Source of the DNA: Clostridia bacterium
GTDB lineage: Bacteria; Bacillota_A; Clostridia; Oscillospirales; CAG-272
NCBI GenBank assembly: GCA_017652965.1
Contig: JAGBZZ010000283.1
Span: 1 to 7,810 of the forward strand
Reading direction: 5' to 3'
Length of the DNA stretch: 7,810 bases
The translations under genes were made by a program, and so were the position numbers. Shown here in pieces: positions 1 to 6,762 of this stretch. Positions within the stretch are counted from its first letter, which is position 1, and every line of letters starts with the position of its first letter. The notes under the pieces are model-generated. The model had not been told where the DNA came from. It did not search any database and saw only the letters and a list, made by a program, of their open reading frames with translations.

Positions 1-6
1 AACCTC

Positions 7-33
7 AAAAAGCACCCCACGGGGTGCTTTTTT
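7..33. terminator. Strong intrinsic terminator, probably bidirectional
   Basis: The arms AGCACCC (11-17) and GGGTGCT (22-28) pair perfectly around a CACG tetraloop. They are flanked by an A tract (7-11) and a T tract (28-33), so the structure can terminate transcription from either side. It most likely ends a gene lying left of the window and insulates the GH3 operon from read-through. No coding sequence can be assigned to the six bases left of it. Confidence 0.88.
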
Positions 34-68
34 GCTTGCTCTTTCCGCGAGGAAGCTGCGGCTACCGT

Positions 69-149
69 GTCATCTTGAGCGGAGCGTAGCGGAGTCGAAA
101 CCCGAGTGAAACGAGGGCAAACGCCGAAGGGGTCGGCGTTTGGATCTCG
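69..149. repeat. Mosaic dispersed intergenic repeat with internal hairpin
   Basis: The left part (69-99) contains CTTGAGCGGAGCGTAGCGGA followed by GTCGAAA. This resembles the short dispersed repeats (GTCAT-C-TGAGCG-AGCG-AGTCGAA) seen between genes in many bacteria. In the usual form GTCGAA runs directly into GGATCTC; here GGATCTCG appears only at 142-149. The roughly 42 intervening bases hold a CCCGAGTGAAACGAGGG segment and a perfect 10-bp hairpin, CAAACGCCGA (118-127) with TCGGCGTTTG (133-142), loop AGGGG. There is no T tract, so it is not a classical terminator. Identification as a repeat family is from recognition only, because just one copy lies in the window. Confidence 0.55.
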
Positions 150-274
150 CAACGACCACCGCAAAAGCCCCTTGCAGAGAAGACGAAGATGCCGCGGGTA
201 TATGGGAAAAAGTCAGGTAACATGGATGATTTCTCTTTATTTCCTCTTTTGCGCTCTTAAATTTCTGTTTTGGC
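150..274. other. Intergenic stretch, nothing recognised
   Basis: This stretch lies between the repeat and the promoter of the first GH3 gene. It becomes AT-rich after about 210. A 66-codon open frame crosses it, but it starts inside the repeat, lacks a convincing ribosome binding site, runs through the promoter and encodes an unconvincing Arg-rich then hydrophobic peptide, so it is not called. No RNA gene, riboswitch or transposon end is apparent. Confidence 0.5.
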
Positions 275-304
275 TTGACTTTTGGCGTGCGGTTGTGCTA
301 AAGT
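275..304 (+). promoter_or_regulatory. Extended -10 sigma-70-type promoter of the GH3-MATE operon
   Basis: The -35 box is TTGACT (275-280, five of six consensus bases). After an 18-base spacer comes the -10 box TAAAGT (299-304, four of six), preceded by TG at 296-297 as an extended -10 element. Transcription would begin near 311, giving a leader of about 40 bases. It is the only good promoter seen before the four co-directional genes ending at 6711, so it probably drives all of them. Confidence 0.65.
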
Positions 305-332
305 GAGAAAAGAGATCCTTATTTCATTCTCA
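304..332. promoter_or_regulatory. Possible operator: inverted repeat across the transcription start
   Basis: TGAGAA (304-309) and TTCTCA (327-332) are perfect inverted copies separated by 17 bases. They begin on the last base of the -10 box and end just before the ribosome binding site TAAGGAG (336-342). The position would suit a repressor blocking transcription start. The interior is poorly symmetric and no regulator gene is in the window, so this is tentative; a 6-bp arm can arise by chance in AT-rich DNA. Confidence 0.25.
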
Positions 333-349
333 ACGTAAGGAGAAATACT

Positions 350-1945
350 ATGCAGATCCTGAAGAAAGAAGACCTGACCATCGAGCAAAAGCTTGGTATG
401 ACCATGTGTGCCACTCTGTCGCACGGAGAGGCCGATATTCAGTACGTTTTGGAAAAGATCCGCAACCATGCCTGCGGCGCGGTGTGGGTCAACCCCCGCC
501 CGGGATGCGAGGAGACTATCGCGCGGGTGCGCGAGGCGGCCGATTATCCGATCGTGATCGTGTGTGACTCCGAAAGCGGGGCAGAGCCGAACACCATCCC
601 CCAGCAGATCGCCATTACGGCGGCCGGTGCGCGTGACGAGGACGCCTACTCCTTCGGCTTTGCGACGGCGGCCGCCAGACACAAGCTGGGCTATAACATG
701 ATCTGCAATCCCGTGGTGGACATCTGCCACGGCAACACCCCCTGCGGGCACACCACAAGAACCTACGGCTCGGACATTGACACCGTCACGCGGCTGGCAA
801 AGCAGGTTGCCCGCGGTATGCATGACGGCGGCGTGCTGGTGGCCGCCAAGCATTACCCCGGCGGTAGCGTCGGCCTGCCCTACGACACCCACATGCGTGA
901 GGACGTTGCCCCCTTTACGGCCGAGGAAATGCGTGCCACCCATCTGCGCCCGTACATTGAGCTTCTGCACGAGGGGCTTCTTGACGGCGTGATGCCCGGC
1001 CATCGCCGCTTCCCGAATATCGACCCCGCCTATCCCGCCTGCCTTTCCGAAAAGGTGCTTGGCCTTCTTCGTGAGGAGGGCTTTGACGGCATCTATATCT
1101 CGGATGCCCTTTGTATGATGGGCGTTGTCCTGAAGTACGGCCCTGAGGATCCCGTGGGGATCGCCGTGGCGGCCGGCTGTGACCTCCCCCTGCCGTGGGA
1201 GGTGCCCTTTGACAAGGCCTATGAGGCGATGCTTTCCTGCTATCGCCGCGGCATCGTGACCGAGGCGCAGGTGGATGCCTGTCTTGACCGTATCCTGAAG
1301 GCGCAGGCCAAGATCGCCGCCCTGCCCGAGGCACCGGCCATCGACAAGATCCACAGTGACCGCCTGGCACGCATCCACACCGATTCTGTCACTGCGGTGC
1401 TGGAGGAGGGGGTGAGCCCCTCTATCTCGCGCGATGGCAAGCACTTCTTTATCATCGTGACCGACGGCTCGACGGTGCTTGCACCCGAGGACTATCTGCC
1501 CGGCCCGCGTGAGTGGATGCATCCGCCGGAAATCGCCGAAAAGATCCGTGAGCTGTTCCCGAATTCGGATGCGGTGGCCATCAACCAGTATCCGAGTGTG
1601 GCGCAGGTCATGGGTAACTTTACAAAGCAGGTGAAGTATGACGACGTGGTGTTCATCACCTACGGTGTCACCTCGGCCTACATCGGGCCCGAATGCCTGA
1701 CCTCCCGCCTTGTGTCCTTTATGGACGCCCTGCAGACCACCGACCGTATCGCGGCGCACCTCTATTTCGGTAACCCGTACGTGGCGGGCGACGCCCCGTA
1801 CGTCTCCCGCGTGCTGATGGGCTTTGCCTCGATGAAGTCTGTCTTCCACGCCCTGGAGATCCTGGCGGGCAATGCCGAGGCGCGCGGCGTGCTTCCCTAT
1901 GACGATATCGTGTTCCACAAGAAGGGCGATATCATCTACCGCTGA
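350..1945 (+). CDS. GH3 family NagZ-like glycosidase, paralogue 1 of 3
   Basis: Predicted cytoplasmic GH3 enzyme (531 residues) that would remove a beta-linked sugar, probably an N-acetylhexosamine, from a glycoside. The N-terminal TIM-barrel domain spans about residues 10-320, with a smaller C-terminal alpha/beta domain from about 360 to 530. Visible NagZ-type residues are the substrate Asp73 (CDSESG), Arg137 (TTRTYGSD), Lys167-His168 (AKHYPG), the dyad Asp179-x-His181 (YDTHM) and the nucleophile Asp252 (YISDALCMMG). The C-terminal domain has the YFGNPY motif (472-477). There is no signal peptide or membrane segment. The start follows TAAGGAG (336-342) by seven bases and aligns with the paralogues (LTIEQKLG). 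Known NagZ-type dyad enzymes include both hydrolases and phosphorylases, so the reaction type is open. This is the most divergent copy: 36 of 75 residues match copy 2 in the segment after the nucleophile. The substrate is not predictable. Confidence 0.88.
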   Translation: MQILKKEDLTIEQKLGMTMCATLSHGEADIQYVLEKIRNHACGAVWVNPRPGCEETIARVREAADYPIVIVCDSESGAEPNTIPQQIAITAAGARDEDAYSFGFATAAARHKLGYNMICNPVVDICHGNTPCGHTTRTYGSDIDTVTRLAKQVARGMHDGGVLVAAKHYPGGSVGLPYDTHMREDVAPFTAEEMRATHLRPYIELLHEGLLDGVMPGHRRFPNIDPAYPACLSEKVLGLLREEGFDGIYISDALCMMGVVLKYGPEDPVGIAVAAGCDLPLPWEVPFDKAYEAMLSCYRRGIVTEAQVDACLDRILKAQAKIAALPEAPAIDKIHSDRLARIHTDSVTAVLEEGVSPSISRDGKHFFIIVTDGSTVLAPEDYLPGPREWMHPPEIAEKIRELFPNSDAVAINQYPSVAQVMGNFTKQVKYDDVVFITYGVTSAYIGPECLTSRLVSFMDALQTTDRIAAHLYFGNPYVAGDAPYVSRVLMGFASMKSVFHALEILAGNAEARGVLPYDDIVFHKKGDIIYR

Positions 1946-1961
1946 ATAAGGAGAGAAAAGT

Positions 1962-3566
1962 ATGAAAGAGCTTGATCGCGCAAGTCTTACGACCGAGCAA
2001 AAGCTGGGGCTTTTGCTGTGTGCCAATATCGGCCCGCACGGAGAGGCCGACGTAGAGGATGCCCTGCAGATGATCCGCGAGCATCGCCTTGGCTCGGTGT
2101 GGGTCTCGCATGCCTTAAAAAACCACGCCGACATCCTGGCACGTGTGCGAGAGGCGGCCGATTACCCCATCCTTATCATGTGCGATGCCGAGCAGGGCTA
2201 TGCCCCCTACAGCATCCCCGGGGTCATCTCGCTGACGGCGGCGGGCGCCAATGAGGAGTATGCCCGCTCCTTCGGTCGGCTGACGGCTACCACCATTGCC
2301 AACGAGGGCTACAACCTCATCTGCTCGCCGGTTCTGGACGGGCGCAGCTTCAACTGCCCCTGCGGCGGCACCACCCGCAACTTTGGCCCCGACCGTGAGG
2401 TAGCGGCCAGGCTTGGCGGTGCCATGGCACGCGGCATGCACGAGGGGGGCGTTCTCACCTGTGCCAAGCATTACCCCTCGGCACAGCACAGCACCCCGCA
2501 CGACAGCCATATGCGCGAGGGCTTTGACTACGATACCAAAGAGCAGCTTGTAGAGAGCGCCCTCTATCCCTACCGCAAGCTGATCGAGGAGGATCTTATC
2601 GACGGGGTCATGGTCGGCCATCATCTTCTGCCGAATATCGACCCGGATCGCCCCGCCAGCCTTTCCCGCCCGGTGCTGGACATTCTGCGTGACGAGTGCG
2701 GCTTCCGCGGCTTTTACATCACCGATGCCCTCAATATGATGGGGGTCGTCCTCAAGTATGGCAACTACAAGACCACCCCGATGGCGGTAGAGGCCGGGTG
2801 CGACGTTCCGCTTTCCTGGGGCATCCCCTGCCGCGAGGCCTACAAGACGCTTCTTGACGGCTACCGTGACGGGATGATCACCGACGAGCAGCTGGAGCTT
2901 TCGGTCGGGCGTGTGCTGGATGCCCAGCATAAGGTGACCCTCCTGCCGAAGAACACCAAGATCCTGCCTGAGGACGTCGAAAACGTCGCGCGGATCAACC
3001 GTGAGTGCATCTCGGCCGTGTGTGCCGAGGGCTATACCCACACGGTCGACCCCGACGGCAAGCACCTTTTCGTCATTATGACCGACGGCACGGTAGAGCT
3101 TGGCAAGATGGAGTACGATGCCTTCTCGGGTAAGGCCTATAATCCTATCCACATTGCCGAAACCATCCGTTCGCTCTTCCCGAATTCGGGTGTTGTGACC
3201 CATCCCGACCACCCGAACTATGAGCAGAACATGACCCTTTTCAAAAAGCAGCAGCTGTATGACGATATCGTCTACATCACCTACTATGCCTCGATGTGCT
3301 TCATCGGGCGGGAGTGCCTGACCCCCCGCACCATCGATATGATGGATGCCCTCCAGTCGACAGACCGCATCGTGGCACACCTGCACTTCGGCAATCCCTT
3401 TGTGGCCACCGATGCCCCCTTTGTGCCGCGCGTGCTTCTCGGCTGGGTGACCGAGGCGTGCATCGACCATACCCTTGCGATCCTGGCCGGCAAGGCCGAG
3501 TGCCTTGGCACACAGCCGTATGCCGACTATCTCCGTTTCCACAAAAAGGGTGATATCCTCTGCTGA
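1962..3566 (+). CDS. GH3 family NagZ-like glycosidase, paralogue 2 of 3
   Basis: Second tandem GH3 protein (534 residues), expected to cleave a beta-glycoside in the cytoplasm. Its domain layout matches the preceding gene: TIM barrel to about residue 325, then an alpha/beta C-terminal domain. Active-site candidates are Asp75 (CDAEQG), Arg139 (TTRNFGPD), Lys169-His170 (AKHYPS), the dyad Asp181-x-His183 (HDSHM) and the nucleophile Asp255 (YITDALNMMG); FGNPF is at 476-480. SPVLD at 122-126 and PASLSRPVLDILR near 231-243 are typical of GH3. The start has TAAGGAG at 1947-1953, eight bases ahead, and only 16 bases separate it from the preceding stop, so the two are co-transcribed. It is close to the next copy (66 of 75 residues identical after the nucleophile). 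The usual G-H-G after the Lys-His-aromatic-Pro motif is replaced by S-A-Q-H-S, so specificity may differ from true NagZ. Confidence 0.88.
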   Translation: MKELDRASLTTEQKLGLLLCANIGPHGEADVEDALQMIREHRLGSVWVSHALKNHADILARVREAADYPILIMCDAEQGYAPYSIPGVISLTAAGANEEYARSFGRLTATTIANEGYNLICSPVLDGRSFNCPCGGTTRNFGPDREVAARLGGAMARGMHEGGVLTCAKHYPSAQHSTPHDSHMREGFDYDTKEQLVESALYPYRKLIEEDLIDGVMVGHHLLPNIDPDRPASLSRPVLDILRDECGFRGFYITDALNMMGVVLKYGNYKTTPMAVEAGCDVPLSWGIPCREAYKTLLDGYRDGMITDEQLELSVGRVLDAQHKVTLLPKNTKILPEDVENVARINRECISAVCAEGYTHTVDPDGKHLFVIMTDGTVELGKMEYDAFSGKAYNPIHIAETIRSLFPNSGVVTHPDHPNYEQNMTLFKKQQLYDDIVYITYYASMCFIGRECLTPRTIDMMDALQSTDRIVAHLHFGNPFVATDAPFVPRVLLGWVTEACIDHTLAILAGKAECLGTQPYADYLRFHKKGDILC

Positions 3567-3580
3567 GGCATAAGACCTAT

Positions 3581-3614
3581 ACCGCCCCTTACGGTGCAAG
3601 TCGGTGGGGGCGGT
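3581..3614 (+). promoter_or_regulatory. Intercistronic hairpin between GH3 copies 2 and 3
   Basis: ACCGCCCC (3581-3588) pairs perfectly with GGGGCGGT (3607-3614) around an 18-base loop. It sits in the 72-base gap before copy 3, the longest gap in the operon. No T tract follows; instead CATATTTCGCC leads to the ribosome binding site AAGGAG (3628-3633). A terminator is therefore unlikely. A processing or mRNA-stability element that adjusts expression of the downstream genes is plausible but unproven. Confidence 0.35.
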
Positions 3615-3638
3615 CATATTTCGCCGGAAGGAGCGGTT

Positions 3639-5246
3639 ATGAAAGAGATCCGTGAGCTCGACAGAGCTGTACTGACGACAGAGCAAAAGCTGGGGCTTCT
3701 GCTTTGCGCCAACCTGAATCACGGCGATGCCGACGTGGACGATGCCGTTGAGATGATAAGAAACCACTCGCTTGGCTCGGTGTGGGTGACCCACCACCAT
3801 CCGAAGCGGGATGAGATCCTGACCCGGGTGCGCGAGGCGGCCGATTATCCGATCATCATTATGTACGATGCCGAAAACGGCTGTGCGCCCTACAATATCC
3901 CGGGGGTCATTTCGCTTTCCGCCGCTCATGGGAGCGAGGAATATGCCTATGCCTTCGGCCGAATCACGGCGGCGGCGAGTGCGCGGCTTGGCTATAACAC
4001 CATCTGTAATGTCCTGCTTGACCGCCGCACGGTCAATTCTCCCTGCGGCGGCATGACCCGTACCCTGCACCCCGATAAGGAGGTGGCGGTGCGGCTTGGC
4101 GCGGCGCTTTCACGCGGTCTGCATGACGGCGGTGCCCTGGCGATTGCCAAGCACTATCCCTCCTCGCAAAGAAGCACGCCCTACGATACCCATATGCGCG
4201 AGGGCTTTGACCTTGATACGCGCGAGGAGCTGACCCGCGATGCCCTTTACCCCTACCGTAAGCTGATCGACGAGGATCTTATCGACGGCATTATGGTCGG
4301 GCATAATCTTTTGCCGAATATCGACCCGGATCGCCCCGCCAGCCTCTCCCGCCCTGTGATGGATGTCTTGCGCACCCTCGGCTTCCGCGGCTTTTATATC
4401 TCGGATGCCCTCAATATGATGGGGGTCGTTCTGAAGTACGGCAACTACAAGACCACCCCGATGGCGGTGGAGGCGGGGTGTGATATTCCGCTTTCCTGGG
4501 GCATCCCCTGCCGTGAGGCCCACAAGACGCTTCTTGACGGCTACCGTGACGGCACCATCACCGACGAGCAGCTGGAGATCTCGCTTGGGCGGGTGCTGGA
4601 GGCGCATCATAAGATCGCCCTTTTGCCGAAGGAGGTAAAGATCCTGCCCGAGGATGTCGAGGCTATTGAGAGGATCAACCGTGAGTGCATTTCGGCCGTG
4701 TGTGCCGAGGGCTGCACCCCCGCGATCCCGAAGGACGGCAAGCATCTTTTTGTCATTATGACAGACGGCACGGTGGATCTTGACAAGAAGGAATACGACG
4801 CCTTCTTCTCGTCCGCCTACTATCAGCCTGTCCGCATCGCCGAGAAGATTCGCTCGCTATTCCCGAATTCGCAGGTTGTGACACACCCCGAGTATCCTAA
4901 CCTGCATCAGAATATGCGCCTCTTTAAGCTCCAGGAGGAGTATGAGGACATTGTGTGGATCACCACCTACCCGACCCTTTGCTTTATCGGTAAGGAGTGC
5001 CTTTCCCGCCGCACGGTCGACCTGATGGATGCCCTGCAATCGACCGACCGCATCGTGGCGCATCTGCACTTCGGTAACCCCTTTGTGGCTACCGATGCCC
5101 CCTATATCCCGCGTGTGCTTCTCGGGTGGAACAGTGCACGGTGCATCGATAATACGCTGGAGATCCTTGCAGGGGATGCCGAGGCTGTCGGCACACAGCC
5201 GTATGCCGATTATCTTCGCTTCCACAAAAAGGGTGACCTTTTGTAA
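3639..5246 (+). CDS. GH3 family NagZ-like glycosidase, paralogue 3 of 3
   Basis: Third tandem cytoplasmic GH3 protein (535 residues). The ATG at 3639 was chosen because AAGGAG (3628-3633) precedes it by five bases and its product (MKEIRELDRAVLTTEQKLG) aligns with copy 2. An in-frame ATG at 3594 would start inside the intercistronic hairpin and add 15 unmatched residues. Candidate active-site residues are Asp77 (YDAENG), Arg141, Lys171-His172 (AKHYPS), the dyad Asp183-x-His185 (YDTHM) and the nucleophile Asp256 (YISDALNMMG); FGNPF is at 478-482. The segment around Arg141 differs from its sisters: SPVLD becomes NVLLD and the aromatic-Gly after the Arg becomes Leu-His (TRTLHPD), so substrate contacts may have shifted. 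No signal peptide is seen. The sequence is intact, with no sign of decay, so all three copies appear to be kept by selection. Confidence 0.88.
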   Translation: MKEIRELDRAVLTTEQKLGLLLCANLNHGDADVDDAVEMIRNHSLGSVWVTHHHPKRDEILTRVREAADYPIIIMYDAENGCAPYNIPGVISLSAAHGSEEYAYAFGRITAAASARLGYNTICNVLLDRRTVNSPCGGMTRTLHPDKEVAVRLGAALSRGLHDGGALAIAKHYPSSQRSTPYDTHMREGFDLDTREELTRDALYPYRKLIDEDLIDGIMVGHNLLPNIDPDRPASLSRPVMDVLRTLGFRGFYISDALNMMGVVLKYGNYKTTPMAVEAGCDIPLSWGIPCREAHKTLLDGYRDGTITDEQLEISLGRVLEAHHKIALLPKEVKILPEDVEAIERINRECISAVCAEGCTPAIPKDGKHLFVIMTDGTVDLDKKEYDAFFSSAYYQPVRIAEKIRSLFPNSQVVTHPEYPNLHQNMRLFKLQEEYEDIVWITTYPTLCFIGKECLSRRTVDLMDALQSTDRIVAHLHFGNPFVATDAPYIPRVLLGWNSARCIDNTLEILAGDAEAVGTQPYADYLRFHKKGDLL

Positions 5247-5289
5247 TTTTTGCTACCTGCGTGTAAGACCGGATAAGGAGAGCCGCGCT

Positions 5290-6711
5290 ATGCTGCTGAC
5301 CAAACGAAAAACCATGAGCCTGACAGAGGGCGCCATTTTGCCGAGGATGCTTGTTTTCATCCTGCCGCTGATGCTCTCCAATCTCTTGCAGATCCTTTAT
5401 AACGCCGCCGATATGATGGTGGTGGGGCTTTCCTCTGCCGAGAACGCCGTCGGGGCGATCGGCACGACGGCCTCCTTCCTCTCACTGATCGTCAACGTCT
5501 TCATCGGCTTTTCGGTTGGGGCAAACGTGATGGTGGCGCGCCAGCTTGGCGCCAAGGAATATGACCGCGTATCCCGCACGGTCCACACCTCTATGAGCGT
5601 TTCGGTGCTTTTTGGTCTGGCGGCCGTTTTGGTCGGCATTCCGCTCTCCCGCCCGATCCTGATCTTGATGGGGGCGGAGGAGGAGCTTTTGGAGCTGGCC
5701 GTCCTGTATACCCGCATCTATCTTCTCGGCGTGCCGTTTACCTCGGTGGCCAACTACGCCATTGCGATCCTGCGGGCGAAGGGGGATACCGCTACCCCTC
5801 TTATGGTGCTTTCGCTGACAGGGCTTGCCAACGTAGGGCTGAATCTCTTCTTCGTCCTTGTGTGCGGCATGTCGGTGGAGGGGGTCGCCCTTGCTACGAT
5901 GATCGCCTCGCTCTTGAATGCGGTGATCTTAGTGACCAAGCTTGCCCGCGCCGACGACGTGTGCCGCTTTTCCTTCCGCAAGCTGTGCCTTGACCGCCGC
6001 GCCTTTATTGACGTTTTGTACGTCGGTCTGCCGTCCGGGGTACAGTCGGCCCTCTTTTCGCTTTCCAATATCGTGATCCAGTCCTCGATCCTGCGGGTCA
6101 ACAACGCCACCGTCCCGCCGGGAAGTGCCTATCAGCCTGTCATCAACGGCAACTCGGCCGCCGCCAACCTTGAAAACTTTGCCTTTACGGCCATCAACGC
6201 CGTCCACCAGGGTATTGTGACCTTTACCGGGCAAAATGCGGGGGCAGGGCGGTATGACCGTGTCAAGCGCATTCTTTGGCAGGGAATCCTGTTTTCGGGT
6301 GGGGTCGCCCTCTTCTTCACGCTGTTGATCTATTTTCTGCGCGTTCCGCTCTTCTCGCTTTACGGGGTAGTGGACGGGGGCGAGGGCACGGTGGATCATC
6401 TTGCCTTCCTGGCGGCCTACAAGCGGGTGATCTACCATCTCTTGCCGCTTACGCTTTACGGTATCCTGGATGCCTGCAACGCCGTGGCGCGCGGGCTGAA
6501 AAAGGTGATCTCGGCCACCCTTATTACCCTGATCGGCACCTGCCTTTTGCGGGTCGTGTGGATCGCCACGGTATTTGAGTATTACGAAACGCTCGAATCG
6601 ATCTATCTCTCCTATCCGCTCTCCTGGCTTCTGACGGCCACCGTACAGTTTATTATGGTGACGGTGGTTCTGCGCGGGTATCTGCGCACAGGGCGCCGCG
6701 AGAAGGCATAA
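5290..6711 (+). CDS. MATE family efflux transporter
   Basis: Predicted cytoplasmic-membrane antiporter (473 residues, a normal MATE length) that exports organic compounds using a sodium or proton gradient. Hydrophobic helices run through the whole chain. Family marks include NAADMMVVG (38-46) in helix 1 with its conserved Asp41, ANVMVARQLGAKE (78-90), the AILRAKGDTATPLMV segment (159-173) and FTGQNAGAGRYDRVKR (312-327) opening the second half-repeat; two six-helix bundles are expected. The ATG at 5290 has AAGGAG at 5275-5280, nine bases upstream; longer in-frame openings run back into the GH3 gene and encode no membrane protein. It lies 43 bases after GH3 copy 3 with no terminator between, so it is probably the last gene of that operon. 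The substrate cannot be read from sequence. The link to three glycosidases suggests a glycoside or aglycone, but MATE genes often occur as stray neighbours. Confidence 0.92.
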   Translation: MLLTKRKTMSLTEGAILPRMLVFILPLMLSNLLQILYNAADMMVVGLSSAENAVGAIGTTASFLSLIVNVFIGFSVGANVMVARQLGAKEYDRVSRTVHTSMSVSVLFGLAAVLVGIPLSRPILILMGAEEELLELAVLYTRIYLLGVPFTSVANYAIAILRAKGDTATPLMVLSLTGLANVGLNLFFVLVCGMSVEGVALATMIASLLNAVILVTKLARADDVCRFSFRKLCLDRRAFIDVLYVGLPSGVQSALFSLSNIVIQSSILRVNNATVPPGSAYQPVINGNSAAANLENFAFTAINAVHQGIVTFTGQNAGAGRYDRVKRILWQGILFSGGVALFFTLLIYFLRVPLFSLYGVVDGGEGTVDHLAFLAAYKRVIYHLLPLTLYGILDACNAVARGLKKVISATLITLIGTCLLRVVWIATVFEYYETLESIYLSYPLSWLLTATVQFIMVTVVLRGYLRTGRREKA

Positions 6712-6716
6712 GAAAA

Positions 6717-6760
6717 CCGTACCGCTGGGAGTATTCTCCCGGCGGTGCGGCTCTTTATTT
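6717..6760. terminator. Bidirectional terminator between MATE gene and rlmH
   Basis: A 15-bp stem (6717-6731 with 6736-6750, two G-T wobbles, loop TATT) lies between two convergent genes. On the plus strand it is followed by the T-rich CTCTTTATTT. On the minus strand it is followed by TTTTCTTAT, a better T tract. It therefore probably ends both the GH3-MATE operon and rlmH; the rlmH stop is only 12 bases from the stem. Confidence 0.8.
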
Positions 6761-6762
6761 AC

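Noticed and set aside
106..306. Small plus-strand open frame of 66 codons before the first GH3 gene
   Set aside because: It starts inside the dispersed repeat, runs through the -35 and -10 boxes of the GH3 promoter, and has no good ribosome binding site or recognisable product.
3594..3638. Upstream ATG giving GH3 copy 3 a 15-residue N-terminal extension
   Set aside because: It lies within the loop of the intercistronic hairpin, has no ribosome binding site, and the extension has no counterpart in the paralogues.
257..4070. Two very long minus-strand open frames (about 625 and 651 codons) antisense to the GH3 genes
   Set aside because: They mirror the GH3 codon pattern: GC-rich codons leave few stops on the opposite strand. 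Their products are Gly/His/Arg/Val-rich without a recognisable domain, they lack ribosome binding sites, and their mutual similarity follows from duplication of the sense genes.
5241..5269. Possible separate promoter for the MATE gene (TTGTAA, 17 bases, TAAGAC)
   Set aside because: The boxes match the consensus poorly, there is no extended -10, and the stop codon of GH3 copy 3 forms part of the -35. Read-through from the operon promoter is the simpler reading.
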